Source: Akkermansiaceae bacterium UBA7890 (lineage in GTDB: Bacteria > Verrucomicrobiota > Verrucomicrobiia > Verrucomicrobiales > Akkermansiaceae). From it: a DNA stretch of 52,431 bases. Of the stretch, positions 1 to 7,386 are shown piece after piece. The stretch spans positions 56,565-108,995 of the forward strand of contig DLRK01000066.1 of NCBI GenBank assembly GCA_002501065.1, written 5' to 3'. The notes under the pieces are model-generated. The model made no database searches. It was not told where the DNA came from and worked only from the letters and a program-made list of their open reading frames with translations. Both the position numbers and the translations under genes were made by a program. Numbering within the stretch: the first letter of the stretch is position 1; each line of letters begins with the position of its first letter.

Positions 1-588
1 GCGCAGGGCACACTCTACCCGGATGTGATCGAGAGTGCATCGAATGCCAAGACCAAGGCCTCCAAGATCAAGACACACCACAACCGGGTGGAAAGGATTC
101 TGGAACTGCAGGAGCAGGGCAAGGTCCTGGAACCCCTGGCGGAGTTGTTCAAGGACGAGGTGCGGGAACTGGGCATGTCACTGGGGATTGCGCATGATAT
201 CGTGCACCGGCATCCCTTTCCAGGTCCTGGACTGGCGGTCCGCTGTCCGGGTGAGATCACTGAGGATCGGCTCCGCATCATCCGCGACAGCGATGCAATC
301 TTCATTTCCCGCCTCAAGGATCACGGATGGTATGACAAAGTGTGGCAGGCTTATGTCGCACTCGTACCGGTCAAGACCGTGGGGGTGAAGGGCGACGAAA
401 GAAGCTACGAATTCGCCGTGAGTCTGCGGGCCGTGGTGAGCGAAGATGCCATGACCGCAGACTGGGTAGAACTGCCCTACGATATACTCCGGGAGACCAG
501 TCACCGGATTCTGAACAGTGTGCCCGGAGTGAACCGGGTTCTCTATGACGTTTCCACCAAGCCACCCGCCAGTATCGAGTGGGAGTAG
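1..588 (+). CDS. guaA: GMP synthase (glutamine-hydrolysing), C-terminal part
   Basis: This is the last 195 codons of GMP synthase, which aminates XMP to GMP in purine synthesis; the 5' end lies outside the window. The fragment covers the end of the ATP pyrophosphatase domain and the dimerisation domain. Recognisable signatures are KTHHNRV near the start, the loop HPFPGPGLAVRC in the middle, and the conserved C-terminus KPPASIEWE, which closes the XMP site in this family. The frame is open from base 1 and ends at a TAG. The next gene is on the opposite strand and ends 84 bp away, so guaA is the last gene of its transcript here. Identification is very secure. Confidence 0.96.
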   Translation, partial: AQGTLYPDVIESASNAKTKASKIKTHHNRVERILELQEQGKVLEPLAELFKDEVRELGMSLGIAHDIVHRHPFPGPGLAVRCPGEITEDRLRIIRDSDAIFISRLKDHGWYDKVWQAYVALVPVKTVGVKGDERSYEFAVSLRAVVSEDAMTADWVELPYDILRETSHRILNSVPGVNRVLYDVSTKPPASIEWE

Positions 589-590
589 TT

Positions 591-611
591 GGCGGCCGAA
601 AGTGGCCGACC
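591..611 (+). terminator. hairpin after guaA
   Basis: GGCGGCC and GGCCGACC pair through seven base pairs with one bulged A around the loop GAAAGT, starting 3 bp after the guaA stop and between two convergent genes. There is no T tract, so it may only assist termination or act as a 3' end stabiliser. Confidence 0.35.
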
Positions 612-672
612 CCGCAGGGATCCAGAGGGAGGCGGACTCTCTCGAAATCTCGCGCAGGTGGTCTCAAGGGGG

Positions 673-1548
673 CTATCCCGGTTGCGACTTATCGGCGTCC
701 GCGACCATCCTGACAGGAATGGGGGCGAGGGCCTTGCCGGCGGCGAGAGTCATGTGGGGGAAGGGAATCTCGATGCCTTCCTCGTCGAAGCGTTCCTTGA
801 GTTCGCGGGGCAGGGTGTTTCGGAGAACGCCATAGTCCTCCTGGAGACACCAGGCGCCGAGGCGAAAGTTGAGGGAGGAGTCGCCAAAGCCGGTGAAAAT
901 GATGAGGGACTCCGGTTCATCAAGGCATTGGAGATTCTTTTCGGAGACATCCCGCAGCACGCTGAGGACGTGTCCGATATTCTCGTCGTAGGCCACGCCC
1001 ACATCGAGGTTGAACCGTCGGATCGGGTGCCGGGTGACGTTGGTGACGTTGGTCTTGACCAGGGTTTCGTTGGGGATGCGCACCGAGCGGTTGTCGAAGG
1101 TGCGCAGGGTGAGCGACAGCAACCCGATGGTGTCGACCGTGCCGCTGATGCCGTCCACCTCGATGATGTCACCCAGTTCGAACGGCCGTTCACCAATGAG
1201 GAAGAATCCGCTGATGATATTCGAGAGCGATGTCTGCGCCGCAAATCCGATTGCGATGCCGGCGACTCCGGCTGCTCCGAGAATCGCGCCCAGGTTCAGG
1301 CCGATCTGGTTGAGAGCCAGGATGCATGCGAAAGCAAAGCCGAGGTAGCGGATGAGTTTCTTGAGCACCATCACGCCCTGGGATCCCAGACGTGGACCGA
1401 AGATCCGGAGGGCCACCCTGTTGAGGATTGTAATGGTGATGACGCCGCCCAGCAGGATGGCGGCAGCTCCTACGGCCTTCCAGAGAGTCTCTGATTCGAG
1501 GAAGTTGGAGAACCAGGCAGGCAGGGCGGCGAGAATCGGGGTAGTCAC
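673..1548 (-). CDS. small-conductance mechanosensitive channel, MscS family
   Basis: A 291-residue inner-membrane channel that would release solutes on hypo-osmotic shock. Three hydrophobic segments lie at about residues 24-44, 64-84 and 87-118. The third is the pore helix, rich in Gly and Ala, with the family pattern GIAIGFAAQTSLSNIISG. The cytoplasmic beta domain follows at about 119-185 (PFELGDIIEVDG, then RIPN), and an alpha/beta C-terminal domain completes the cage. The length equals the minimal E. coli MscS type, without the long N-terminal extension of MscK. It starts 9 bp after the stop of a DUF432 gene on the same strand, so the two are probably co-transcribed and the partner may modulate the channel or its stress response. 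Confidence 0.93.
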   Translation of the reverse strand: MTTPILAALPAWFSNFLESETLWKAVGAAAILLGGVITITILNRVALRIFGPRLGSQGVMVLKKLIRYLGFAFACILALNQIGLNLGAILGAAGVAGIAIGFAAQTSLSNIISGFFLIGERPFELGDIIEVDGISGTVDTIGLLSLTLRTFDNRSVRIPNETLVKTNVTNVTRHPIRRFNLDVGVAYDENIGHVLSVLRDVSEKNLQCLDEPESLIIFTGFGDSSLNFRLGAWCLQEDYGVLRNTLPRELKERFDEEGIEIPFPHMTLAAGKALAPIPVRMVADADKSQPG

Positions 1549-1557
1549 GGCAAAGGC

Positions 1558-2346
1558 TCAGTTGATGACGTCAATAACAGAGGCGAATGCCCGACGGAGA
1601 GAGGAGTGGCGTATCGTTCCGGCCCGTGCATGAGCAATTTCAGTGGCATCAGCGACTGGATGGAGGGGACCGGGTTCGTAGGTGATGTCGTTGCCTTCCT
1701 CTTCGTCCTCGCTTATCCGGATGCGGCAGGCATTGGACCAGAGCCGTCCTTCATGGCCGAAGATGGAGAAATGTTCCAGGTCGAGGAAGAGTCGTTCAAA
1801 TTCGAAGGGGTCTTCGCCTTCGTTATAGAGATCGACGGTCACGATGATATCATGCCCGGGCCAGTCTTCGGGCTCGAAGTGACGACGTGCACGAGTGCGC
1901 AGGGAGTAGCAGGGTTCGCCCTCGGAGCGGTCGCCGTGCCAGGTTTTGCTGAGGGTTTCCGTCGAAATGCTGGTGAGCTTGCGCAGGTCGGCGCCACATT
2001 CGCCGTGAACCTCGATACTTGCGGGGATGCCGACATAGAAGAGGGCGTTCCCCCCGGGCGCAATGGAGAGAGAGGTGGTTGGCTTGGCAATAATAGGCAG
2101 ATCAGGGAAGGAGGGCAGGAGACGAACCCGGGAGTCGTCGTCGCTGCAGTCCCAGCGCTCCCATTCCAGGCTGGCAGGGAGATCCTGCCTGTCGCCCTCC
2201 TCTGGCAACTCCGGGAATTCCCCGTCCTCCCACGTGCTCACGCGCCACTCGTCATGGCGACGGAGAAGGGCAAGATTGAGTGGGCCCATTCTTGTGCGAA
2301 GCCAGCGACCCTGCGCAAGGTTGCGTTCGTCCCAGGACTGAATCAC
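1558..2346 (-). CDS. DUF432-like protein upstream of mscS
   Basis: A 262-residue soluble protein without signal peptide or membrane segment, acidic and rich in Trp, Glu and Asp. I recognise it by its overall pattern and context as DUF432-like: members of that uncharacterised family often sit next to mechanosensitive channel genes. The central part has LSIAPGGNALFYVGIPASI and later VDLYNEGEDPFEFERLFLDL, both suggestive of beta-rich structure. No catalytic motif is visible. The gene ends 9 bp before mscS, which supports a common mRNA and a related role. The family call is from memory of weak patterns and could be wrong; the gene itself is well supported by its length and tight spacing. Confidence 0.72.
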   Translation of the reverse strand: MIQSWDERNLAQGRWLRTRMGPLNLALLRRHDEWRVSTWEDGEFPELPEEGDRQDLPASLEWERWDCSDDDSRVRLLPSFPDLPIIAKPTTSLSIAPGGNALFYVGIPASIEVHGECGADLRKLTSISTETLSKTWHGDRSEGEPCYSLRTRARRHFEPEDWPGHDIIVTVDLYNEGEDPFEFERLFLDLEHFSIFGHEGRLWSNACRIRISEDEEEGNDITYEPGPLHPVADATEIAHARAGTIRHSSLRRAFASVIDVIN

Positions 2347-2527
2347 CCGGCCACGATGGAAACTGCACTGGGCAAGTCAAGCGAGGCTGTGGGTGGATGC
2401 CAAAGGGATTGGGAATAGATTGTGAACAGGACTCAGATTGGCCATAACCTGTGAATTCCTGGAGCAAGGGTGGATCGTGGTAGGCCTGGGGATTTTCCGC
2501 CGTCATTCGTGGGAAGTCTGCTTAGCG

Positions 2528-2556
2528 TTGACGGTTTCCAGCGTTGCCTCTAGGTA
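2528..2556 (+). promoter_or_regulatory. possible sigma-70-type promoter of the reductase gene
   Basis: TTGACG and TAGGTA are spaced by 17 bp. The -10 overlaps the first possible ATG (2556), so if this promoter is used translation would start at the second ATG (2568) from a very short leader. The -10 match is weak. Confidence 0.25.
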
Positions 2557-3683
2557 TGGAAAGACTGATGAATCTGACCAGAACAGCCTACGGGACCTGG
2601 AGCGGGGGGCGCTACATGCAGTTCGGCGAGAAGTTGGAGGAAGACCGCTATCTGGAATGCATCCGACTTGCTTATGAGAGCGGGGTGCGGACGTTCGTGT
2701 CCGCGGATGTGTATGGCCACGGTCAGGCTGATGCGGCACTGGCAGAGGCTCTCAGTGCCTACCCCCGGGAGTCCTATTGTCTGGTGGGAACTATCGGGCA
2801 CGATTTTTATGAAGGGGCACGATCCGGGGCGGGTGGCTATCCGCGCTTCACCGATCCCGGCCTGCGTAAGCCCGCAGCCTACGGTGACTATCTGCGGATG
2901 GCTTGCGAGAAGTCGCTCCTGAACAGTCGAACCGATCACTTTGACCTTCTCCTCCTGCACAATCCGGATGAGTTGGGATACACGCAGGAGGGCGTATGGA
3001 AGGCAATGGCAGCCCTCAAGGAAGAGGGAATGGTACAACGTCTGGGCGTTGCTCCGGGTCCGGCCAATGGCTTTGTCCTCGACCTGATCTGCAGTTTCGA
3101 ACGCTTCGGGGAGTTGATCGAATGGGCCATGATTATCATTAATCCGCTGGAGCCGTGGCCGGGGCAGTTCGTCCTGCCAGCAGCCCGGGAACATGGGGTC
3201 GAGATCCTGACCAGAGTGGTTGACTATGGAGGATTGTTTCAGGGCGACGTGAAGCCCGGACATGAGTTCAAGCCCGGCGATCACCGGTCCTACAGACCGG
3301 AAGGCTGGGTGGAGGAAGGCCATGAGCGGATTTTGGAGATGGAGCCGATCATCAGGCGTCACGGACTTTCCCTTTTGCATTTCGCTTGTCTGTGGAATCT
3401 CTCCCAGGAGCCTGTGAAGAGTGTGGTCCCCACTTTTATCCAGGAAGGGGGAGCCGACGCCCGGCCCATCGAGGACAAGATAAGGGAGTTTGGAACTCTG
3501 CCGGAGGTTGTCCTCAGTGCGGAGGAAATAGAGGAGGTGCGGGTTGCCGGGGATAACACGGGCTGCATGCCGCTGAAAGGTGCAAGCTACCGTCACGAGC
3601 GCAGTGAGAGGGCTGACGAGTGGCCCATGCGTTCCGAGTTGACGGAAATCGCTGACCGGTATGGAGTGATAGCAGAGTGGTAG
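2556..3683 (+). CDS. aldo/keto reductase-like protein lacking the catalytic Lys
   Basis: A 375-residue protein with an aldo/keto reductase TIM-barrel pattern. The family Asp and Tyr are seen in FVSADVYGHG and the catalytic His in FDLLLLHNPDE. The segment that normally carries the catalytic Lys reads YCLVGTIGHDF, so the Lys appears to be replaced by Thr. The second half (GVAPGPANGF, then IIINPLEPWPG) fits the remaining barrel strands. Either ATG 2556 or ATG 2568 could be the start; 2568 gives MNLTRTAYGTW, a natural beginning for the first barrel strand. It stands alone, 40 bp before the TPM gene on the same strand. The substrate is unknown, and the missing Lys makes ordinary NADPH-dependent carbonyl reduction uncertain. 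Confidence 0.85.
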   Translation: MERLMNLTRTAYGTWSGGRYMQFGEKLEEDRYLECIRLAYESGVRTFVSADVYGHGQADAALAEALSAYPRESYCLVGTIGHDFYEGARSGAGGYPRFTDPGLRKPAAYGDYLRMACEKSLLNSRTDHFDLLLLHNPDELGYTQEGVWKAMAALKEEGMVQRLGVAPGPANGFVLDLICSFERFGELIEWAMIIINPLEPWPGQFVLPAAREHGVEILTRVVDYGGLFQGDVKPGHEFKPGDHRSYRPEGWVEEGHERILEMEPIIRRHGLSLLHFACLWNLSQEPVKSVVPTFIQEGGADARPIEDKIREFGTLPEVVLSAEEIEEVRVAGDNTGCMPLKGASYRHERSERADEWPMRSELTEIADRYGVIAEW

Positions 3684-3723
3684 GGGTGGTTGATGGAGTG
3701 ATGCGCGATCGGGACAGAAGATC

Positions 3724-4368
3724 ATGAAGTGCCCCCGATGTGTGCAGCGGGTTCACCGGATGGCGCGGCAGTGTCCACACTGCGGATTCAGCATTGCCGA
3801 TGTGGACCGGGTCTTTGGTGAAGATGACGTGAGACTGGGGATCCTGACTGATGCGGCAGGAGTGTTGCGGAAGAAAGAGCGGGTGGCATTGCTCAGGATG
3901 TTGCGTAACTTTGAATCCACCTTTCCCCAGCTCTTCTTCGGGATCTACTTTGGGACTTTCAGAGAATTGCCGAGCCTGCGGCAGTTCGGTTTCTGGCTGT
4001 TGAACAGGGGAGCGTTCGAGGACGTGGATGTTTCCCGTCCCAACGAGGCGGGAATCCTGTTGAGCGTTGATGTTGGGGGGAAGTCGGCGGGGATCACCTA
4101 TGGCTACTCCCTCCAGCCCTTCCTCGATGATGAGGCGACCTTCAAGGCCGTGTCAGCGGCCCATCCCTACTTTCTGCAGGGGCAGTGGATGAAAGCCAGT
4201 GAGGTGGTGATCCGGAAGATCAGCAAGACCCTGGGCAGGCAGGCCCGCCGGGCTCGGCGCGACCCGGAAGCTTTCCAGGCGTCCCACGAGAAGACGGAAG
4301 GAACCGGGAAGATGCTGGAACGAATCCGGGCCAGTCACCGGAGGAGCCAGAGGAAGACGCAGGTATGA
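3724..4368 (+). CDS. zinc-ribbon TPM-domain protein
   Basis: A 214-residue soluble protein. The N-terminus is a zinc ribbon, with C3-x2-C6 and C17-x2-C20 (CPRC, CPHCG). From about residue 40 to 165 it resembles the TPM fold (TLP18.3/Psb32/MOLO-1 group), which in other bacteria occurs in proteins of uncertain function linked to the envelope. A basic C-terminal tail follows from about residue 170. There is no signal peptide, which is unusual, because TPM domains are normally outside the cytoplasm. The stop codon overlaps the start of the next gene (ATGA at 4365-4368), so the two proteins are translationally coupled and probably act together. The TPM assignment comes from pattern recognition, not a profile search. 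Confidence 0.72.
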   Translation: MKCPRCVQRVHRMARQCPHCGFSIADVDRVFGEDDVRLGILTDAAGVLRKKERVALLRMLRNFESTFPQLFFGIYFGTFRELPSLRQFGFWLLNRGAFEDVDVSRPNEAGILLSVDVGGKSAGITYGYSLQPFLDDEATFKAVSAAHPYFLQGQWMKASEVVIRKISKTLGRQARRARRDPEAFQASHEKTEGTGKMLERIRASHRRSQRKTQV

Positions 4369-5528
4369 GAAAGGGGCTCTTCATTTTTGTATCTTTGGTG
4401 CTGCCCGGGGCCCCGCTGACCGGGCAGGAATCGCTGCGACCTCCCGCCGCAACTTCGGGATTGGCCAAGGGCGCAGAGGTAGAAGTCAGGGAGAGCAGGG
4501 CGAAGTCCCCCGAGGAGAAGGCAGCAGAACTGGAGAAGGTAAGGACATCCCGGTTGCCCGCTCTTCCTGTCTGGAGTCCGAGTGATTATGAGAAGGTCAA
4601 GAAGGGAGAGATCGTGGCGGGCCAGAATTTTTTCGCACCTGTCCCGGTCGATCCTGACGCAAAGATTGAGCCGCCGGTGGTGGAACTGCCGGAACCAGTC
4701 GAGGATTTGCCGCAGCCAGAGGAAGACGAGACCGCGATTTCAGACGAACACATGGCAGAATACTTCCGGGAGATTCCCGGAGACGGGAGCGGGGAACCGA
4801 TTTATCTGAGTGATCCCCAGGACTTGTTGTCGCAACAGGAGTTCCGGGATCGGGAGAGTTTTCTCCACTACCATTCCAGTGAGTCGAACATCGACATGTT
4901 TGTTTATCTTTTCGATCAAAGGCAGGAATTCCCGGTGGGCACCGATATCCAGGCCGTTTACCGGGACCTGTTCACGACGCATGGTCCGGTGGCGTTGGTC
5001 TTCTATCACCTTGGAGCTCCTGACCGCTCGCAGTTTTTTCTGAGTTCGGATATCCGTGCGGTGATTTCACAGGATGAACAGGACCGTGCCCTGCGGGCAG
5101 CAGTGGAGGAAGCATTCGAGAAAAGCGATGTGGCCTATCAGTTGGACAACTTCCTGGTTGAACTCTCGATTCGTCTCTACTGGATCGAACGGGAGTTGAA
5201 GGTTGCCACGGCAACGCGCGAGGCTCGTCGTCTCGAAAGGGAAAACCGAGTGATTTCTGCCCCTGTGGGGAACGAAGAAGATAATCTCCGGCTGATCGGC
5301 CGGGCGATTCTCCTTGCTTTTTGCGTGATCCTCGCCGGGCTGTCAGGGTGGGGTGGTTGGGTGTGGCTGCAGCATCGCAGGAAGTATCGCTTCCCGGAGG
5401 TGGAGTGTGGACCGCTCCTGGGAGCGCCGCATGCCGCCGGGGTGGGTGCGGTTATCTCGTTCAGCAATGCTCATCTCCCGCCGTCGCGGCAACGCGACCA
5501 GGTACCGGACTACCTGGAGCGAATGTAG
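4365..5528 (+). CDS. secreted single-pass membrane partner of the TPM protein
   Basis: A 387-residue protein that I cannot assign to a named family. It has a signal peptide (about 1-20, ending PLTGQ), a Pro/Glu-rich linker (about 95-125), a folded region from 145 to 285, one transmembrane segment (about 311-335) and a short C-terminal segment with RFPEVECGPLLGAPHAAG and QRDQVPDYL. The bulk would lie in the periplasm and the tail in the cytoplasm, where the zinc-ribbon TPM protein encoded just upstream (4-bp ATGA overlap) could meet it. The C-terminal tail looks conserved-domain-like and may be the docking site. Function unknown. Confidence 0.8.
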   Translation: MRKGLFIFVSLVLPGAPLTGQESLRPPAATSGLAKGAEVEVRESRAKSPEEKAAELEKVRTSRLPALPVWSPSDYEKVKKGEIVAGQNFFAPVPVDPDAKIEPPVVELPEPVEDLPQPEEDETAISDEHMAEYFREIPGDGSGEPIYLSDPQDLLSQQEFRDRESFLHYHSSESNIDMFVYLFDQRQEFPVGTDIQAVYRDLFTTHGPVALVFYHLGAPDRSQFFLSSDIRAVISQDEQDRALRAAVEEAFEKSDVAYQLDNFLVELSIRLYWIERELKVATATREARRLERENRVISAPVGNEEDNLRLIGRAILLAFCVILAGLSGWGGWVWLQHRRKYRFPEVECGPLLGAPHAAGVGAVISFSNAHLPPSRQRDQVPDYLERM

Positions 5529-5556
5529 AGTATGCCAGGGTTGCAGAAGTTTCCCC

Positions 5557-6150
5557 ATGGACTGGGAAGAATCATACCGAAAAGGAGAGATGCCATGGGA
5601 TCTAGGTGGGCCTGCTCCTCCTCTTCTCGCCCTGTTGGAGGGGCGAACGATTGATCCCCGGGGTGCAGGCAGGGTCCTGGTTCCAGGTTGCGGAGCGGGT
5701 CATGACGCGGTGGCGTGGCAGGAGGCAGGGATGGGGGCCATCGGTCTGGACTTGTCTCCGAGTGCGCTTGCGGTGGCACGAGAGCGTTATGGGGAAGGAG
5801 TAACCTGGTTGGAGGGGGACTTCTTCGATGAAGCCCTCGCTGCCCGTTGTGATGTGGAAATGCTCTTCGAGCATACCTTCTTCTGCACGATTGCTCCTTC
5901 CCTCCGGTGGTCGTATGTTGAGGCTGCGACTCGTTGGCTGGGGCCGGGGGGTCGGTTGATCGGAGTCTTTTTTCTCGATCCTCCGGAGCGGGAAGATGGG
6001 GAACCAGGACCACCCTACCGGGTTGACCTCCTGGAACTTCGGGAGTTGTTTACAGAGTCTTTCAGAATCATAGAGGAGTCGTCACCTGATCGCAGTCATC
6101 CTGACAGGTTAGGGCGCGAGATCTTGCTTGAGATGGTCAGAAAGCCCTGA
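5557..6150 (+). CDS. TPMT-like SAM-dependent methyltransferase
   Basis: A 197-residue class I methyltransferase resembling the thiopurine S-methyltransferase group. The N-terminal WEESYRKGEMPWDLGGPAP is typical of that group, and the SAM-binding motif I reads VLVPGCGAGHD; the acidic residue closing the second strand is in GLDLSPSA, and GDFF follows. ATG 5557 was chosen over upstream in-frame starts because the family begins with this Trp-rich segment and because the longer version would overlap the previous gene deeply. It lies 28 bp after the TPM partner, probably the last gene of that transcript, and is followed by a large hairpin terminator. The methyl acceptor (thiol, halide, arsenic or selenium compounds in relatives) cannot be told from sequence. 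Confidence 0.88.
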   Translation: MDWEESYRKGEMPWDLGGPAPPLLALLEGRTIDPRGAGRVLVPGCGAGHDAVAWQEAGMGAIGLDLSPSALAVARERYGEGVTWLEGDFFDEALAARCDVEMLFEHTFFCTIAPSLRWSYVEAATRWLGPGGRLIGVFFLDPPEREDGEPGPPYRVDLLELRELFTESFRIIEESSPDRSHPDRLGREILLEMVRKP

Positions 6151-6236
6151 AATTCAGTCGCTGAGCTGAGCAGAATTGTACTTGCAAAGGAGCCTTCCAT
6201 CATAAACCTATAACGATTCCCCCTTGGGGGGGTTTA

Positions 6237-6310
6237 GACAGCCCAATTGGCGTTGGCTACAGGTTAGGGGGTTTCCTGGGCCAGTTTCACGCCGTTGGGT
6301 TGTCTTTTTT
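6237..6310 (+). terminator. long structured hairpin ending in T6
   Basis: The arms 6237-6253 (gacagcccaattggcgt) and 6289-6304 (acgccgttgggttgtc) pair over about 15 positions with G-U pairs and one bulge, and six Ts follow immediately. The 35-nt interior can pair again (TGGC with GCCA, CAGG with CCTG). It stands between the methyltransferase and the htrA-like gene. A terminator is the simplest reading; a riboregulator or small RNA 3' end is possible because the fold is larger than a usual terminator. Confidence 0.65.
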
Positions 6311-6363
6311 CGGGCTTGGACGTTGAAGTGGCAATATCCGGGACTTATTTTGCCTCTGTAAAG

Positions 6364-7386
6364 ATGATGAAGCCTCTCCCCCATTCCGACCGGCACCTTG
6401 GAAGGTCGGCAGTCCTCGTCACTCTCTTGTTCGCGGTTTGCAACCTGGTCTCCAGGGCCGAAGAGAAGGAAGAGGACCGTCCCTACTTCAACCAGAAGGA
6501 GGTGCCGGAAAATATCCGTGATCTCAAGAAGATTCAGGAGGCTCTGCAGAAGAACCTACCCGGATCCCGTTCGGCTACGGTTTCGATCGATCTGGGAGGT
6601 GGCTCAGGCAGTGGTGTGATCGTCAGCGAGAAGGGTTTGATCCTGACCGCCGCGCACGTGAGCGGAGGCGTGGGAAAGAAGATGACCGTTATCATGGAGG
6701 ACGGCACCAAGCACAAGGCCACTTCTCAGGGCCTGGTGGCTGCGACAGATGCGGCCATGATCAGGATTGATGAGGAAGGGACTTATCCCTACGTCGAACT
6801 GGACAAGAAGGATACCGCTTCACTTGGAGACTGGGTTTATGCCCTGGGGCATTCCGGGGGGTTCGAGAAGGAGCGCGGAGTGGGAGTTCGGATCGGCCGT
6901 CTGGTACGGATGGCGGATGAAACGATCAACTCGGACTGCAACCTGATCGGGGGCGATTCGGGGGGGCCTCTCTTCGACATGAACGGACGGTTGATCGGTA
7001 TTCACAGTCGGGTGGGAGCCAGTCTGGAGCAGAACATGCACGTGCCGGTGAGGGAGTTTCTCGCGAACTGGGATGAGATGCTCAGGAACGAATTCATCGG
7101 AGAGGGGCCTTTCGTTCAGAAAGGCGGACCCGCTTTCATGGGGGTGGCTACCGAGGACCGGGAAGAGGGTGGAGTGATCGTGAAAACGGTGGGGGAGAAG
7201 ACGCCCGCGGCAATGGCTGGACTCAAGGAAGGAGATGCGATCGTGGAGATGAATGGTGGAAAGATCGAAAATGCGGAGCACTTCTCGGCCTTGATCAAGG
7301 AATGCAAGCCGGGAGATAAAGTGAAACTCAAGATCCTGCGAGATGATGAAGAGATGGAAATCGAAGTGGAACTGGGTGAGAAGTAG
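6364..7386 (+). CDS. HtrA-like serine protease with one PDZ domain
   Basis: A 340-residue periplasmic protease of the S1C (Deg/HtrA) type. Signal peptide about 1-32 (hydrophobic core SAVLVTLLFAVCNL, cut near SRA). The trypsin-like domain spans about 70-235, with the complete triad His98 (LTAAHV), Asp129 (AATDAAM) and Ser199 (GGDSGGPL). A single PDZ domain follows at about 255-338 (GLKEGDAIVEMNG). The motif around Ser is GDSGGPL, where HtrA proteins usually have GNSGGPL. ATG 6364 is chosen because it places the signal peptide at the N-terminus; an upstream in-frame start at 6295 would begin inside the hairpin. Its last 44 bp overlap the next gene, a dead relative, so the two are coupled and may form mixed oligomers. 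Confidence 0.93.
   Translation: MMKPLPHSDRHLGRSAVLVTLLFAVCNLVSRAEEKEEDRPYFNQKEVPENIRDLKKIQEALQKNLPGSRSATVSIDLGGGSGSGVIVSEKGLILTAAHVSGGVGKKMTVIMEDGTKHKATSQGLVAATDAAMIRIDEEGTYPYVELDKKDTASLGDWVYALGHSGGFEKERGVGVRIGRLVRMADETINSDCNLIGGDSGGPLFDMNGRLIGIHSRVGASLEQNMHVPVREFLANWDEMLRNEFIGEGPFVQKGGPAFMGVATEDREEGGVIVKTVGEKTPAAMAGLKEGDAIVEMNGGKIENAEHFSALIKECKPGDKVKLKILRDDEEMEIEVELGEK

Noticed and set aside
589..1494. Long plus-strand open frame opposite mscS
   Set aside because: It is antisense to a clear MscS gene, has no homology-like pattern, and reflects the base composition of the opposite strand.
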